Shown in pieces: positions 1 through 8,940 of a stretch of DNA of 64,000 bases; the stretch's first letter is position 1, and each line of letters begins with the position of its first letter. The notes beneath the pieces were generated by a model. The model made no database searches, had not been told where the DNA came from, and saw only the letters and a program-made list of their open reading frames with translations. The stretch is from Actinopolyspora biskrensis. Its GTDB lineage: Bacteria; Actinomycetota; Actinomycetes; Mycobacteriales; Pseudonocardiaceae. The stretch lies in the NCBI RefSeq assembly GCF_013408175.1, contig NZ_JACBYW010000009.1, positions 1 to 64,000 on the forward strand, in the 5' to 3' direction. The translations under genes and the position numbers were made by a program.

Positions 1-64
1 AGTGCGACCGCCTGCCTCGCCCGATCGCGGGCATGATCTCCGTCAGCGCCGCGTCCGCCCGCAC
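1..64 (-). CDS. Possible start of a gene cut by the window edge
   Basis: A GTG at 64 is preceded by a well placed GGAGG and opens a frame that stays clear of stops to the window edge (21 codons: MRADAALTEIMPAIGRG and on). It lies on the same strand as, and about 20 bases beyond the end of, the two small coupled genes, so it could be the third gene of that operon. The fragment is too short for any functional statement and may be a chance frame. Confidence 0.3.
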   Translation of the reverse strand, partial: MRADAALTEIMPAIGRGRRSH

Positions 65-83
65 GGGCGCCTCCGGCGGCGGG

Positions 84-320
84 CTAGTCATCGACAGCCC
101 CCTCGATCACGGTCGACTCGGACGCGTCGAGCTCACCCACCGGCAACGTCGCGGCGTGCTCCCGCAGAGCTCCCGCGAGCTGTTCGAGCGACTCGGCCAC
201 GTCGCGGCACTGCTGGGGCGTAGCGCGCCGACACCCGACGTCACGGGCGGCGTCGCCGAGTAGCTCTTCGCCGCGGATCATCAGGTACGACAAGCGCGAG
301 TGCGGGCCGTGGTTGCTCAT
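84..320 (-). CDS. Small hypothetical protein (78 aa)
   Basis: The 78-residue product starts MSNHGPHSRLSYLMIRG and is mostly helical in composition, with two Cys (CRRATPQQC) around the middle and an acidic C-terminus. The ATG overlaps the stop of the upstream gene as ATGA, which argues for translational coupling and fixes the start inside a longer open frame. The pair is divergent from an HTH/DUF397 gene pair, an arrangement common in actinomycetes, where such pairs resemble Scr1-type regulator modules. I do not recognise the family, and a role with the divergent regulator is only suggested by position. Confidence 0.65.
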   Translation of the reverse strand: MSNHGPHSRLSYLMIRGEELLGDAARDVGCRRATPQQCRDVAESLEQLAGALREHAATLPVGELDASESTVIEGAVDD

Positions 321-523
321 GCCTGCCCCCTGAGCGCCTCGTCGAGCACGTCCCGCAACTGTCGCGCCTGCTCGACCGTCCACGTGGTGCGGTTCCAGAT
401 CGTCGGCGTGGTGATCCGAATCTGTCCGTCCACCTGCGACACCCGGAGTGACACCGCCCCGCCCTCGGAGTCGCACGGCACCAGCTCGCCGGGGCCTTCC
501 AGTGATCTGCGTCTCGTCGTCAT
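317..523 (-). CDS. Small hypothetical protein (68 aa)
   Basis: The 68-residue protein begins MTTRRRSLEGPGELVPCD. The middle (residues 25-45) is predicted beta-rich, and the C-terminal WTVEQARQLRDVLDEAL is an amphipathic helix. It is the first gene of a two-gene unit, with its TGA overlapping the next ATG by one base. About 130 bases separate it from the divergent HTH gene, and that space holds an inverted repeat that could control both directions. No known fold or motif is evident, so function is unknown. Confidence 0.65.
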   Translation of the reverse strand: MTTRRRSLEGPGELVPCDSEGGAVSLRVSQVDGQIRITTPTIWNRTTWTVEQARQLRDVLDEALRGQA

Positions 524-550
524 GTCGTAGACTCCCGCTTACTCGAAGTA

Positions 551-576
551 GTGGTCTCTGCGTGGTGTGAGACCAC
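551..576. promoter_or_regulatory. Inverted repeat in divergent promoter region
   Basis: GTGGTCTC and GAGACCAC form perfect 8-base arms separated by 10 bases, in the middle of the divergent intergenic space between the small-gene pair and the HTH gene. The position suits an operator for the HTH regulator. Binding is inferred. Confidence 0.45.
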
Positions 577-656
577 TGTGACGGTACCGATACCACGGGA
601 ACAATCGCCCATTCAGGCGATCTCTACGAGTCGCGCTCTGATTTACGGTGTGGTGC

Positions 657-1508
657 ATGACCGGGACCACGAACCTTGCACCACGCGCCTACATTCTCGG
701 ATCTGAACTGCGAAAAGCCCGCCAACAAGCAGGATTCACGCTCCGGAAGATGGCTACGCAACTCGACGTGTCGCACTCGGTCGTTGTCCGTTGGGAGCGC
801 GGTGGGCGAGTGCCATCCACCGAATCGGTCTCGGCTCTGTGCGCGGTATTGGAACTGCCCAGTCACCAAAGAGAGCGGCTACTCGACCTCACACGAGAAG
901 CGGCAGCGGAACCAGTCAACTCGGTCTCGGTTGGTGCTACAGGCGAGGGCGACCAGTTGACCGCACTCTTGGAGTTCGAGCGCACCGCTACCACGATCAC
1001 CGACGTATCACCGCTGCTCATGCCCGGATTGCTGCAAACCGGCGACTACGCACAGGCGATCATGGGCACGGGCGTTCCGAACGTAGACGAGCGCGTAACG
1101 CTTCGCCTCGGTCGTCGAGACGTCATCACTCGACGTCGAGCACCGGTCAACTACACGGCGTTCATTTTGGAATCGGTGCTGCACCAGCCCGTTGGTGACA
1201 ACGAGGTGATGAACGAACAGCTGTGGCACCTCATCGAGATGGGACAGCGGGACAACATCGAGGTGCGCGTCATACCGCAACGACTCGGTTGGACACCCGC
1301 ACACGCGGGACCGTTTATGCTGTTGGAGTTCGAACGCGCATCCCCGGTGGTGCATCTAGAGCACCACAGGTCAAGCGCTTTTTTGCGTGATGAGGGGGAC
1401 GTTTCAGCGTTCATCGAGGCACGAGAAGATATCGATCGGTTGGCGATGAGCGCACAGGAGACGAGAGAACTCATCGCCGACGCAACCGAACGATTGGAGA
1501 CAACGTGA
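657..1508 (+). CDS. HTH regulator with DUF5753-type effector domain
   Basis: The product (283 aa from ATG 657; a GTG three codons earlier is possible) has an N-terminal XRE-type helix-turn-helix at about residues 10-65 (LGSELRKARQQAGFTLRKMA, VSHSVVVRWERG). The remainder matches the DUF5753 architecture common in actinomycetes, including LMPGLLQTGDYAQAI and a late FIEAREDIDRLA helix. Such proteins act in the cytosol as DNA-binding regulators paired with a DUF397 partner, and some pairs are described as antitoxin/toxin-like (Scr1 family). Its stop overlaps the GTG of the DUF397 gene, so the two are translated together. The target is unknown; the inverted repeat just upstream is a candidate. Confidence 0.9.
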   Translation: MTGTTNLAPRAYILGSELRKARQQAGFTLRKMATQLDVSHSVVVRWERGGRVPSTESVSALCAVLELPSHQRERLLDLTREAAAEPVNSVSVGATGEGDQLTALLEFERTATTITDVSPLLMPGLLQTGDYAQAIMGTGVPNVDERVTLRLGRRDVITRRRAPVNYTAFILESVLHQPVGDNEVMNEQLWHLIEMGQRDNIEVRVIPQRLGWTPAHAGPFMLLEFERASPVVHLEHHRSSAFLRDEGDVSAFIEAREDIDRLAMSAQETRELIADATERLETT

Positions 1509-1702
1509 CTCTATCGCACAAGGCGAGCGCGTGGCGTAAGAGCAGCTACAGCAGCCAGGAAACCAACTGCGTCGAGGTCGGCCGCATCGGCGACGGCGCG
1601 GCGGTGCGCGACACCAAGGACCGCGGCCTCGGCTACTTCACCGCCGACCGGCAGCAGTGGCAAGCGTTCCTCGACGCGGTGAAGACCGACCGCTTCGAGT
1701 GA
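1505..1702 (+). CDS. DUF397 domain protein
   Basis: This 65-residue protein has the DUF397 signature almost from the start: WRKSSYSSQETNCVEV, then AVRDTKDR and a C-terminal W-x-x-F-L-D helix. The GTG start overlaps the stop of the HTH/DUF5753 gene (GTGA), the usual pairing for this family. DUF397 proteins are small cytosolic partners of the upstream regulator; several are essential to developmental regulation in Streptomyces, but the mechanism here is not shown by sequence. A strong hairpin terminator follows directly. Confidence 0.93.
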   Translation: MTLSHKASAWRKSSYSSQETNCVEVGRIGDGAAVRDTKDRGLGYFTADRQQWQAFLDAVKTDRFE

Positions 1703-1714
1703 GCCAGGCACACG

Positions 1715-1752
1715 AACGGCGCCCCCGGGGACCCTCCCGGGGGCGCCGTTTT
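1715..1752 (+). terminator. Rho-independent terminator
   Basis: A GC-rich stem (GGCGCCCCCGGG with CCCGGGGGCGCC, short loop) is followed by GTTTTC just after the DUF397 stop codon. It ends the two-gene regulator operon. Confidence 0.85.
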
Positions 1753-1934
1753 CGTTCCGCGGAGTACCTGCGCTTCCACGATTGGCACCCGGACGTCCGG
1801 GGCACGTCATCGTTCGGTTCGCTGGTCACGGTGGCCTCGCCACGGGTCACGCCCGAACGGTCACCGCGTCCGCCCGGCGGTGCCCGCGTGCAGCCTCATC
1901 CACGAGCGCGGCCCACCACCGCTCGCGGCTCCCG

Positions 1935-2591
1935 TCACACCGCGAGTCCGGTGGGGCAGGAGACTCCGGTCCCGCTGATCCCGCAGTAGCCGTTGGGGTT
2001 CTTGCTCTCGGAGAGGTACTGCTGGTGGTAACCCTCCGCGTAGTAGAACTCACCGAGCCGGGAGATCTCGGTGGTGATCGTGCCGTGCCCGGCATAGGTC
2101 AGCGCCCGCTGGAAACCGTCCCGGCTCGCCTCGGCCACCTCGCGCTGCCGCTCGTTCTCGACCAGGATCGCGGAGCGGTACTGCGAACCGACGTCGTTGC
2201 CCTGGCGCATCCCCTGGGTCGGGTCGTGGTTCTCCCAGAACACCTTGAGCACGCCCGCGTAGTCGATGACCGCGGGGTCGAACACCACCAGCACGACCTC
2301 GGCGTGCCCGGTCGTCCCGGTGCACACCTCCTCGTAGGTCGGGTTGGGGGTGTAACCGCCCGCGTAGCCCACGGCGGTGATCCACACTCCTTCGGTCCGC
2401 CAGAAGGTTCGCTCGGCTCCCCAGAAGCAGCCCATCCCGAGCACCGCGCGCTCGGTTCCCTCGGGGAAGGGGCCGACGATGCTCCGCTCCGGGTGGACGA
2501 CGTGCCGCTCCGGCACGTCCAGGGGGGTGGAACGCCCGGGGAGGGCCTCAGCCGGTTCGATCATTCGAGTCTTGTTGCCGAACAGCGCCAT
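1935..2591 (-). CDS. msrA: Peptide-methionine (S)-S-oxide reductase
   Basis: MsrA reduces methionine-S-sulfoxide in proteins and free methionine in the cytosol, using thioredoxin. The catalytic motif GCFWGAE is at residues 54-60 with Cys55 as nucleophile. The family blocks [41 protein letters not shown] and QYRSAI follow, and a further Cys pair lies near the C-terminus ([11 protein letters not shown]) that may resolve the disulfide. The length (218 aa) is normal for the longer actinobacterial form with its roughly 45-residue N-terminal extension. It lies 53 bases downstream of the acyltransferase on the same strand and may be co-transcribed with it. Confidence 0.95.
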   Translation of the reverse strand: MALFGNKTRMIEPAEALPGRSTPLDVPERHVVHPERSIVGPFPEGTERAVLGMGCFWGAERTFWRTEGVWITAVGYAGGYTPNPTYEEVCTGTTGHAEVVLVVFDPAVIDYAGVLKVFWENHDPTQGMRQGNDVGSQYRSAILVENERQREVAEASRDGFQRALTYAGHGTITTEISRLGEFYYAEGYHQQYLSESKNPNGYCGISGTGVSCPTGLAV

Positions 2592-2644
2592 GTCCCCAGA
2601 CTACGCCGCACCCCGCCCCGGAAGGCCGGAAGACGGGCCACCCG

Positions 2645-3997
2645 TCAGTCTCCCGTGGGCCGCTGATCACCTTCCGGGACGCGCGGCCGCAGGGGAGTGG
2701 TCCGCTCCGCGTCCCCCTCGACCGGAACCAGCGGTGTGGTCCCCACCGGCTCGGTGGGGCGGTCGTCCACGGAAGCGCCGGTCGCCGCGGAGGCCGCCGG
2801 TTCGCCCCCCTCCCGGCGATGTGCCCCCGCGGAAGACCGCGCAACCGACTCCCGCTCCCGCGCCGGAGCGGCCAGCCGCTCCGCGCCGGAACGCCCGGCT
2901 CGGGAGGACCGGTCGGGGACGATGTAGTGGCGCAGATTCATGGTCGGTTCCTCGACGAACCGCCACGACAGGGTTCCCATCGCGTAGGCGAGCGGTACGG
3001 CGCACAGCATCAAGAGCCACTGGTCGCGCAGCCCGGCGAACACGAGCAGCTGCTGAATGGGAAAGCCCCACACGTAGACGCCGTAGCTGCCGTTGACCCA
3101 GAGATTGGGGACCCGCAGCCGCGCGGGCCAGAAGTGACCGGCGACGACGACGGAGTAGCTGACCGCGAGGGTCATCCAGAACGAGGTCGCCGTGTTCATG
3201 GGCATCGCGGCCAGGGCGGCCAGTCCCGCCAGGGAGGCCAGCGGCGAGAGCGGGATCCGGTACAGGTTCAGCACCACCCCGAGCGCGAAGGCCACGAGGA
3301 AGGCGATCAGCGGTTCCACCGGAACGCTGAGCAGTGAACCCGCGCTGTTGGCCCCCGGGTCCTGCTCCAGCCTGCGGTCGACGACGGCCACCACCACCAG
3401 GGCCACCACGGCGAGCCAGCGGCTCCGGCGCAGCCCCGCCCCGAGCAGCAGCAGCACGAACAGCCCCGCGTAGGCGAGCAGCTCCATCGGCAGCGTCCAG
3501 AGCGACCCGTTGACCGCCCCTTCCCAGGGGTTCTCCTCGAAAACCCCGGGAAGCCGGTGTTCCAGGGTCACGAGCCCGGTGTTGTTGACCACGTAGGCCC
3601 AGGTCCCGTGCGCGGTGAAGTACTCCCCCGGGACCAGGCTCGTGACCAACGGCCCGATCAGCAGGGCGGAGATCAACGATACGGTCAGCATGGGAGGCCA
3701 CAGCCGCAGCACTCGCTTGACGGCGAACCGCGCCGGGTGCGGGTCGCGCATCCAGCTCTCGGTGATCTGGAAACCGCTCATGGCGAAGAATCCCATGAGC
3801 ACGCCGTCATCCGGTTGCACGGGCCATTCTGGAGGAAAGAGATCGTTCCCACTGACCAGGGGGTAGCTGTGCCCGTAGATCACCAGGACCGCGCCGATCA
3901 TCCGGATCCAGGCGAAACCGTGGTTCGGGTTCGCGAAGTGCTCGGGATGCGCGTGATCGACGCGTGGCGCGCGGTCGCCCATCCCCTGTGACCTCAT
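2645..3997 (-). CDS. Acyltransferase 3 family membrane protein
   Basis: This 450-residue polytopic membrane protein belongs to the acyltransferase-3 (OafA/YrhL) family, which acylates sugars of surface glycans or secondary metabolites. It opens with FAWIRMIGAVLVIYGHSYPL, which contains the conserved His of the first membrane segment. FFAMSGFQI and the family's R-x-x-R-L-W-P (KRVLRLWPP) follow, then about nine more hydrophobic segments up to residue 350. The last 90 residues are a hydrophilic, Arg/Pro/Thr-rich cytosolic tail. The start could be the ATG at 3982, which has a better spaced GAGG. Substrate is unknown; the nearby glycosyltransferase fusion gene hints at a surface polysaccharide. 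Confidence 0.88.
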   Translation of the reverse strand: MRSQGMGDRAPRVDHAHPEHFANPNHGFAWIRMIGAVLVIYGHSYPLVSGNDLFPPEWPVQPDDGVLMGFFAMSGFQITESWMRDPHPARFAVKRVLRLWPPMLTVSLISALLIGPLVTSLVPGEYFTAHGTWAYVVNNTGLVTLEHRLPGVFEENPWEGAVNGSLWTLPMELLAYAGLFVLLLLGAGLRRSRWLAVVALVVVAVVDRRLEQDPGANSAGSLLSVPVEPLIAFLVAFALGVVLNLYRIPLSPLASLAGLAALAAMPMNTATSFWMTLAVSYSVVVAGHFWPARLRVPNLWVNGSYGVYVWGFPIQQLLVFAGLRDQWLLMLCAVPLAYAMGTLSWRFVEEPTMNLRHYIVPDRSSRAGRSGAERLAAPARERESVARSSAGAHRREGGEPAASAATGASVDDRPTEPVGTTPLVPVEGDAERTTPLRPRVPEGDQRPTGD

Positions 3998-4181
3998 CCG
4001 ACAACTCGACCAGTCGACAACAGCGCGACGTAGCCTAACTCCGATCGTGGAGCGGGCGGGGCCGCTCCCTACAGTTCGACGGATCGTTATCCGGGTAGTG
4101 GGCCCGCGCAGCGGGGAGAAATGCGAAAATGAGGGGTGGTCGCATTGGGGTGCGGCCGGGAATCCGGAAAGGGCTCAAGCG

Positions 4182-5459
4182 GTGACCTGGGAAGACGAGC
4201 TGCAGCAACTGGACGCGGAACTCGCGGCTGGACGCATATCCGCCGACGAGTACCGACAACGGCGCGACTCCGTGCTCGGCCGTGCCCACGCGGAGCAGGC
4301 AGGGCAGTCGGGCTCCCCTTCCGGGGGATTCCCGGCTCAACAGCCCGCGTGGCCGCAGCAGCACGGCGCGGCCGACCCGCAGTCGGGTGGTTTCGGGCAG
4401 CAGCAGAACCCGTTCCCACCTGCCTTCAGCTGGCAACAGTACGGTGACCAGGGACATTCCGGGCCCCAGGGCGTTCAGCAACCCCCGCAGCAGACCGGTG
4501 GGGACAGCACCCAGGTCGTCAACGTCAACCAGCCCCCGGGCGCGGCGCCCCAGCAGGGCCAGCCGGGGTTTCCCCAGCAGGGCCAGCAACCCCCCGTCCC
4601 GCCGGGAGGCTGGCCGGGCTCCGGCCAGTTCCCGCAGCAGACCGGGGCTGAACAGGCGGCCTGGGGACAGCAGTGGCCCGCCGCGGACTCTCCGGGCACC
4701 CCGTGGGGCAACTCGGACCTGCCTCCGGAGCCCGGGGACACCAGCTGGATGCGGCAGGGCCCCGAGGTCTTCGAAACAGCGGGCAAATCGGGCAAGGGCA
4801 AGATCGCCGGCTTCGCGGTCGGCGGCGCGCTGCTGGTCGGCGTGATCGTGGCCGGAGTGTTCTTCTTCCTGTCCGGGGAGGACGGATCGCAGCAAAGGGC
4901 CGCGGGCCCGGAGACGTCGAGCACCACGCAGACCCCGACCTCCACCGAACCGCCGCTTCCGGAACCCCCCGAGGCCAAACCCGCTCCGCAGAACGCCGAC
5001 AACGTGCTCATCCCCCCGCCGGGAGGCAAGGAGCACCCCTTCAACAACGAACCCGTGAAGCCGCCCGCGCTGGAAGGCGCGAAGTCCGGGGTGCTGTTCC
5101 CGCCGGTACGCGATTTCGCGCTGGCCAACGGCGTCTCCGACGGCTGGTTCAACGGGACGCAGAACCCGCTCGGCACGAGCCTGATCGCGGTGCGGATGCC
5201 GGACGAGGCCACGGCCGAGGAACTCACCCGGAAGTACCGGGACCAGCAGGAAGCCCTCACCGTCCTCGACGACCTGTCCTACCAGGGCGTGCCCGTCCAC
5301 TCCTCGGGCGACATCCTGCGCGCCGCCTACACCAGCCACGACTGGATGGTCGTGGTCGAGGTCAGGGCCGGCGACAAGCCGGCAGGCGAGGCGCGTTCGC
5401 TGTTCGAGGACCTGCTGAGCAAGCAGCTGGCGAAGACACCGCCGACCGTGCGCGAGTGA
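4182..5459 (+). CDS. Gln/Pro-rich single-pass membrane protein
   Basis: From the GTG at 4182 the protein has 425 residues. A short N-terminal helix, WEDELQQLDAELAAGRIS followed by ADEYRQRRDSVL, resembles the SHOCT-like oligomerisation motif of actinobacterial membrane proteins. A low-complexity Gln/Pro/Gly linker of about 150 residues follows, then a single transmembrane segment (IAGFAVGGALLVGVIVAGVFFFL). The extracellular domain (about 180 residues) begins with a Thr/Pro-rich spacer and ends in a folded alpha/beta region (VRDFALANGVSDGWFNGTQN). The linker style resembles FhaA and PknA of this window. It is divergent from the acyltransferase and convergent with the glycosyltransferase fusion. 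No enzymatic motif is seen; function is unknown. Confidence 0.82.
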   Translation: MTWEDELQQLDAELAAGRISADEYRQRRDSVLGRAHAEQAGQSGSPSGGFPAQQPAWPQQHGAADPQSGGFGQQQNPFPPAFSWQQYGDQGHSGPQGVQQPPQQTGGDSTQVVNVNQPPGAAPQQGQPGFPQQGQQPPVPPGGWPGSGQFPQQTGAEQAAWGQQWPAADSPGTPWGNSDLPPEPGDTSWMRQGPEVFETAGKSGKGKIAGFAVGGALLVGVIVAGVFFFLSGEDGSQQRAAGPETSSTTQTPTSTEPPLPEPPEAKPAPQNADNVLIPPPGGKEHPFNNEPVKPPALEGAKSGVLFPPVRDFALANGVSDGWFNGTQNPLGTSLIAVRMPDEATAEELTRKYRDQQEALTVLDDLSYQGVPVHSSGDILRAAYTSHDWMVVVEVRAGDKPAGEARSLFEDLLSKQLAKTPPTVRE

Positions 5460-5478
5460 CCCGGGAGGTCCAGCGGTG

Positions 5479-5512
5479 GACCGTCCCGCCACCGGTTCGG
5501 GGCGGGACGGTC
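5479..5512. terminator. Bidirectional hairpin between convergent genes
   Basis: GACCGTCCCGCC pairs perfectly with GGCGGGACGGTC across a 10-base loop, between the stops of the membrane-protein gene and the glycosyltransferase fusion. There is no long T-run, so termination efficiency is uncertain. Confidence 0.65.
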
Positions 5513-5531
5513 TCCGGCCGGATCCGCGGAG

Positions 5532-8500
5532 TCAGCTGTTCACCAGGTGCTCCAGCTCCGCGAGGGCGACCTCGGGGCCGAACTGGGCCTGCACCCCGGA
5601 ACGTCCCGCCTCGGACAACCGGCGCCATTCCGCGTCGTCGGTGAGCAGCCGCACGACCCCCTCGGCCAGGCCGGGCGCGTCGTCGGCCACCAGCACGTCC
5701 CGCGTCGGCTTCAGCCGGATGCCCTCCATGGCCAGTTCCGTGGCGACCACGGGCACTCCCACCGCGAGGCTCTCGCCCACCTTGCCCTTGACGCCCGCTC
5801 CGAACCGCAGCGGGGCGAGGCTCACCCTGGCCGCGTCGTAGACGGCGGACAGGTCGTCGACCCAGCCGTGGACCTCCACCCCGTCCCCCTGCAGCCGGGT
5901 GATCTCCTCGGTCGGGTTGCTCCCGACGATGTGCAGCCGGGCCCCGGGGCAGCGCTCGCGGACCAGCGGCATGATCACCTCAGCCGCCCAGCGAGCGGCG
6001 TCGATGTTGGGCGGGTGGTCGAAACCGCCGACGAACAGCACGTCACGCCTGGATTCCGGCCCCTCGACGCTCCCGCGAACATCGTGCACGTTGGACAGCA
6101 CACGCACGTCGGCGTCCTCGACCGTCTCGCTCAACAGCCGCTGCTCCGTCTCCGAGACGACGAAGGTGACATCGCAGCTGCGCACCAGGCCGAGTTCCAT
6201 CTGCCGCGAGGCGAAGGCCTTGCGCCGCAGCGCGCTGCCCCGCTCGTGCTCCGCTTCGGACTCGGCCAGTTCCGCCTGCCGCTGCAACCGCAGAAAGTGC
6301 ATGTCCACGGTGTCGTAGGCGATCACGGCCTGCGGAGCGTTCAGCCGGAGTTGCTCCAGCACGCTCCACGCCACCTGCGGCCGGGACAGCAACGCCAGGG
6401 TGATCTCCGAACCGGCCTCGTCGAGGAAGGCCTGCTGCAACCGCTCGTCGGCCAGCACCGTGATGCCCCGGCGCTGCAGATCGGTGGTGTAGGGCTCCAG
6501 CGCCGCGTGGTTGTTCGGGAGGAACACCACCCGCGCCCCGAGGGAGGCGAGCTGTTCCAGCAGCCGCCACATCCGCACCGAACCGGAGTCGTAGTTCGGC
6601 CGGGGGACCTGGTGGTCCTTGACCAGCACCAGCGGGCCGAAATGCCCGTACGTCCCCCGCTGGCGCGCCAGCCACAGGTTGCGGGTGCTCGACTCGGGCA
6701 GGTGCCGGGAGTGCAGCGTCTCCGACCACTTCTCCACGAAGACCCGCCGGTTCAGCTCCTGGTGCCTCTTCAGCCCGGAGCCCACGTCCGTGCCGTTGGA
6801 CACCCCCTCGTGGTGCACCACCTCGGCCCTGGGCTGCACGAGCGTGCGGTAGCCCGCGTCCCGCACCGCGAACGCGAGGTCGGTGTCCTCGTAGTAGGCG
6901 GGGCAGTACCGCGTGTCGAAACCGCCCAACGACTCGAACAGCTCACCCCGCACGAGGATCGCGGCCCCCGAGCAGTAGTCCACATCGCGCGCCACGTTGT
7001 GCTCGGCGGCGGCGGGATCACCCAGCCGCCCGAGGTTCCAGCCGCTGCCGTCCGACCAGACGACGCTGCCGCACTCCTGCAGCCGCCCGTCCGGGTAGAG
7101 CAGCTTGGCCCCCACCAGGCCGATCCCCTCGTCGGACTCGAGCGTGTCCAGCAGTTCGTCCAGCCACGACCCCGTCACCTCGGTGTCGTTGTTGAGGAAG
7201 AGCAGCTGTCTCCCCCTGGCGTGTTCGGCCCCCAGGTTGCAGGCCCCCACGAAACCGAGGTTGCGCTCGGCGCGCACCAGTCGGACACCGGGGCACCGCG
7301 CGAGGTGCTCGGCGCTGTCGTCCGGGGAGGCGTCGTCCACGACGATCACCTCGAACGGGACGCAGGCCCGGTGCCCGGCGATGCTGAGCAGACACCTCCT
7401 GGTGTAGTTCCACTTGCCGTGCACCGGGATCACGACGCTGACGACCGGCTCGTCGCTGTGCGGAACCGCGACCGGATCGCCGGGCTCCTCCTCCCGCGCG
7501 GCCGAAGCACCCCTGCCCATGGCGAGTTCGTAGACATCCCGGCGCGTGGTGCCGCGCGGGGCGACCCGCTCGACCGCGCGCCGGTATCTGGTGACCGCGC
7601 GCTGCACGAGCGCCGAGTTCTGCTCCTCCAGCTCGGCGGCCCGCCGCCGCACCGAGTCCAGTTCGGACTCCAGGGAGGTCACGGTTTCCCGCAACCACTC
7701 GATCCTGGCCGACTCCCGCTGACGTTCCAGCTCTGCTTCGTGCAGCTCGCCCAGCAGCCGGTCGCGTTCCCGCTCCGCCTCGTCGCCCCGGCTCTCCGCG
7801 GAAACGCGGCTCGACTCCAGCTCGGCGATCTTGTTCTTGAGCTCGGCCGCCTCCGCGCGGTTCTCGCGGCAGAGCTCGTTCAGCCTGGCCACATCGGCCA
7901 CCGCGGCGTCGCGCTGTTCGATCACCTCGTCCAGACCGGTGTCCCGATCACGGGCCAGTCTGAGGTCGGCGTCGAGCAGCACGGCCGCCGCGGGCAACTG
8001 GGGAAGCTGCCGATCCGAGGCGATCCCCAGCAGGTAGGTGTGATCCACCCCCTGCCGCACCTGCCAGGCACCGGACTCCCGCTGCCGCAGCGTCTGCAGC
8101 CGGACCCCGTCGGCCGCGATGTCCGGATCCCCCGGCTCGGAGGGGGTGACCAGCGAACCGACCGCGACGTTCTGCTTGAGCATCGCGGAGTGCCGGAAGG
8201 AGTCCTCGAGCAGCTCCTCGAACTGCGGAGCCGCCAGCTCCCTGACGTGGAAGGGGTTCTCGTTGCCGTGCTCCTCGTGGTAAACGGCGGTGTCCGGCGT
8301 GCTGACCAGCACGATTCCGCCCTGCGTCAAACGCGCGCGCATCAGGCGCAGCACCGCGTCGTGGTCGGAGACGTGCTCGATCGCCTCGAAGCACACGATC
8401 AGGTCGAACGGCTTGGCCTCGGCCAGCAGTTCCGCGTCGGTCATGGACCCGGTCCGGAAGGAGAGGTTCGACGACTCGTAGTTGAGCGTCGCGTGCTGCA

Positions 8501-8747
8501 CGGTCTCCTCGTCGATGTCGACGCCGACCACTTCGGAGGCCTGTTCGGCCAGCAGGGCCGCGCCGAACCCCTCACCGCTGGCCAGGTCGAGCACCCGCTT
8601 GCCACGGGCCAACCGCGCGGCGATCGCGTAGCGGTGGTAGTGCTCGTAGACGACCTGCGCGTCGTCGGCCCACGGGACGCACCGTTCACCGGTCCACTCG
8701 ATCAGCCGTCCCGGGTGTCGCGTCACCCGAGCACTGTCCTCAGCCAT
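5532..8747 (-). CDS. Methyltransferase / GT2 / GT4 fusion protein
   Basis: The 1071-residue cytosolic protein carries three catalytic modules. Residues about 30-260 form a class I SAM-dependent methyltransferase (VLDLASGEGFGAALL, then LIVCFEAIEHV). Residues 290-400 are a charged coiled coil. A GT-A fold family 2 glycosyltransferase follows (VSVVIPVHGKWNYTRRCLLS, VVDDASPDDS, the metal-binding LFLNNDTEV, and AYYEDTDLAF). The C-terminal third is a GT-B family 4/1-like glycosyltransferase (DVLFVGGFDHPPN, SLAPLRFGAGVKGKVGESLA). Such multidomain enzymes build surface polysaccharides or glycolipids. The ATG at 8747 was chosen because GAAGGGGG sits at ideal spacing; a longer in-frame extension lacks one. 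It is an isolated gene between rtcB and a convergent neighbour. Acceptor and donor sugars cannot be read from the sequence. Confidence 0.88.
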   Translation of the reverse strand: MAEDSARVTRHPGRLIEWTGERCVPWADDAQVVYEHYHRYAIAARLARGKRVLDLASGEGFGAALLAEQASEVVGVDIDEETVQHATLNYESSNLSFRTGSMTDAELLAEAKPFDLIVCFEAIEHVSDHDAVLRLMRARLTQGGIVLVSTPDTAVYHEEHGNENPFHVRELAAPQFEELLEDSFRHSAMLKQNVAVGSLVTPSEPGDPDIAADGVRLQTLRQRESGAWQVRQGVDHTYLLGIASDRQLPQLPAAAVLLDADLRLARDRDTGLDEVIEQRDAAVADVARLNELCRENRAEAAELKNKIAELESSRVSAESRGDEAERERDRLLGELHEAELERQRESARIEWLRETVTSLESELDSVRRRAAELEEQNSALVQRAVTRYRRAVERVAPRGTTRRDVYELAMGRGASAAREEEPGDPVAVPHSDEPVVSVVIPVHGKWNYTRRCLLSIAGHRACVPFEVIVVDDASPDDSAEHLARCPGVRLVRAERNLGFVGACNLGAEHARGRQLLFLNNDTEVTGSWLDELLDTLESDEGIGLVGAKLLYPDGRLQECGSVVWSDGSGWNLGRLGDPAAAEHNVARDVDYCSGAAILVRGELFESLGGFDTRYCPAYYEDTDLAFAVRDAGYRTLVQPRAEVVHHEGVSNGTDVGSGLKRHQELNRRVFVEKWSETLHSRHLPESSTRNLWLARQRGTYGHFGPLVLVKDHQVPRPNYDSGSVRMWRLLEQLASLGARVVFLPNNHAALEPYTTDLQRRGITVLADERLQQAFLDEAGSEITLALLSRPQVAWSVLEQLRLNAPQAVIAYDTVDMHFLRLQRQAELAESEAEHERGSALRRKAFASRQMELGLVRSCDVTFVVSETEQRLLSETVEDADVRVLSNVHDVRGSVEGPESRRDVLFVGGFDHPPNIDAARWAAEVIMPLVRERCPGARLHIVGSNPTEEITRLQGDGVEVHGWVDDLSAVYDAARVSLAPLRFGAGVKGKVGESLAVGVPVVATELAMEGIRLKPTRDVLVADDAPGLAEGVVRLLTDDAEWRRLSEAGRSGVQAQFGPEVALAELEHLVNS

Positions 8748-8785
8748 GCTGCCCCCTTCGAGTCGCCGAGCACCGGCCCACCACG

Positions 8786-8880
8786 ATTCTGCCCCGCACC
8801 GGTGCCCCCGCGGGCACGGGACCGTCAATTCTGCCCAAACCGGGGTGGGCCGCCCCCGCGAGGGGAGCCCAATTTTGCCT
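8786..8880. repeat. Three phased direct repeats (ATTCTGCCC-like)
   Basis: The words ATTCTGCCC (8786), ATTCTGCCC (8828) and ATTTTGCCT (8872) recur at 42- and 44-base intervals, about four helical turns, in the 193 bases upstream of the glycosyltransferase fusion gene. The first two are also followed by an ACCGG. They could be operator half-sites for an unknown regulator; this is inferred from phasing only. Confidence 0.4.
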
Positions 8881-8940
8881 ATAACTGCGAGTTATCCACA
8901 TGAGCTGTTCTCGAGCACGCACGAGCTCCGCGGCCCCGCC

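Noticed and set aside
5547-8903. 1118-codon open frame on the plus strand
   Set aside because: It is antisense to the glycosyltransferase fusion, whose three domains are clearly recognisable. The frame reflects high GC third positions and its translation has no known domain.
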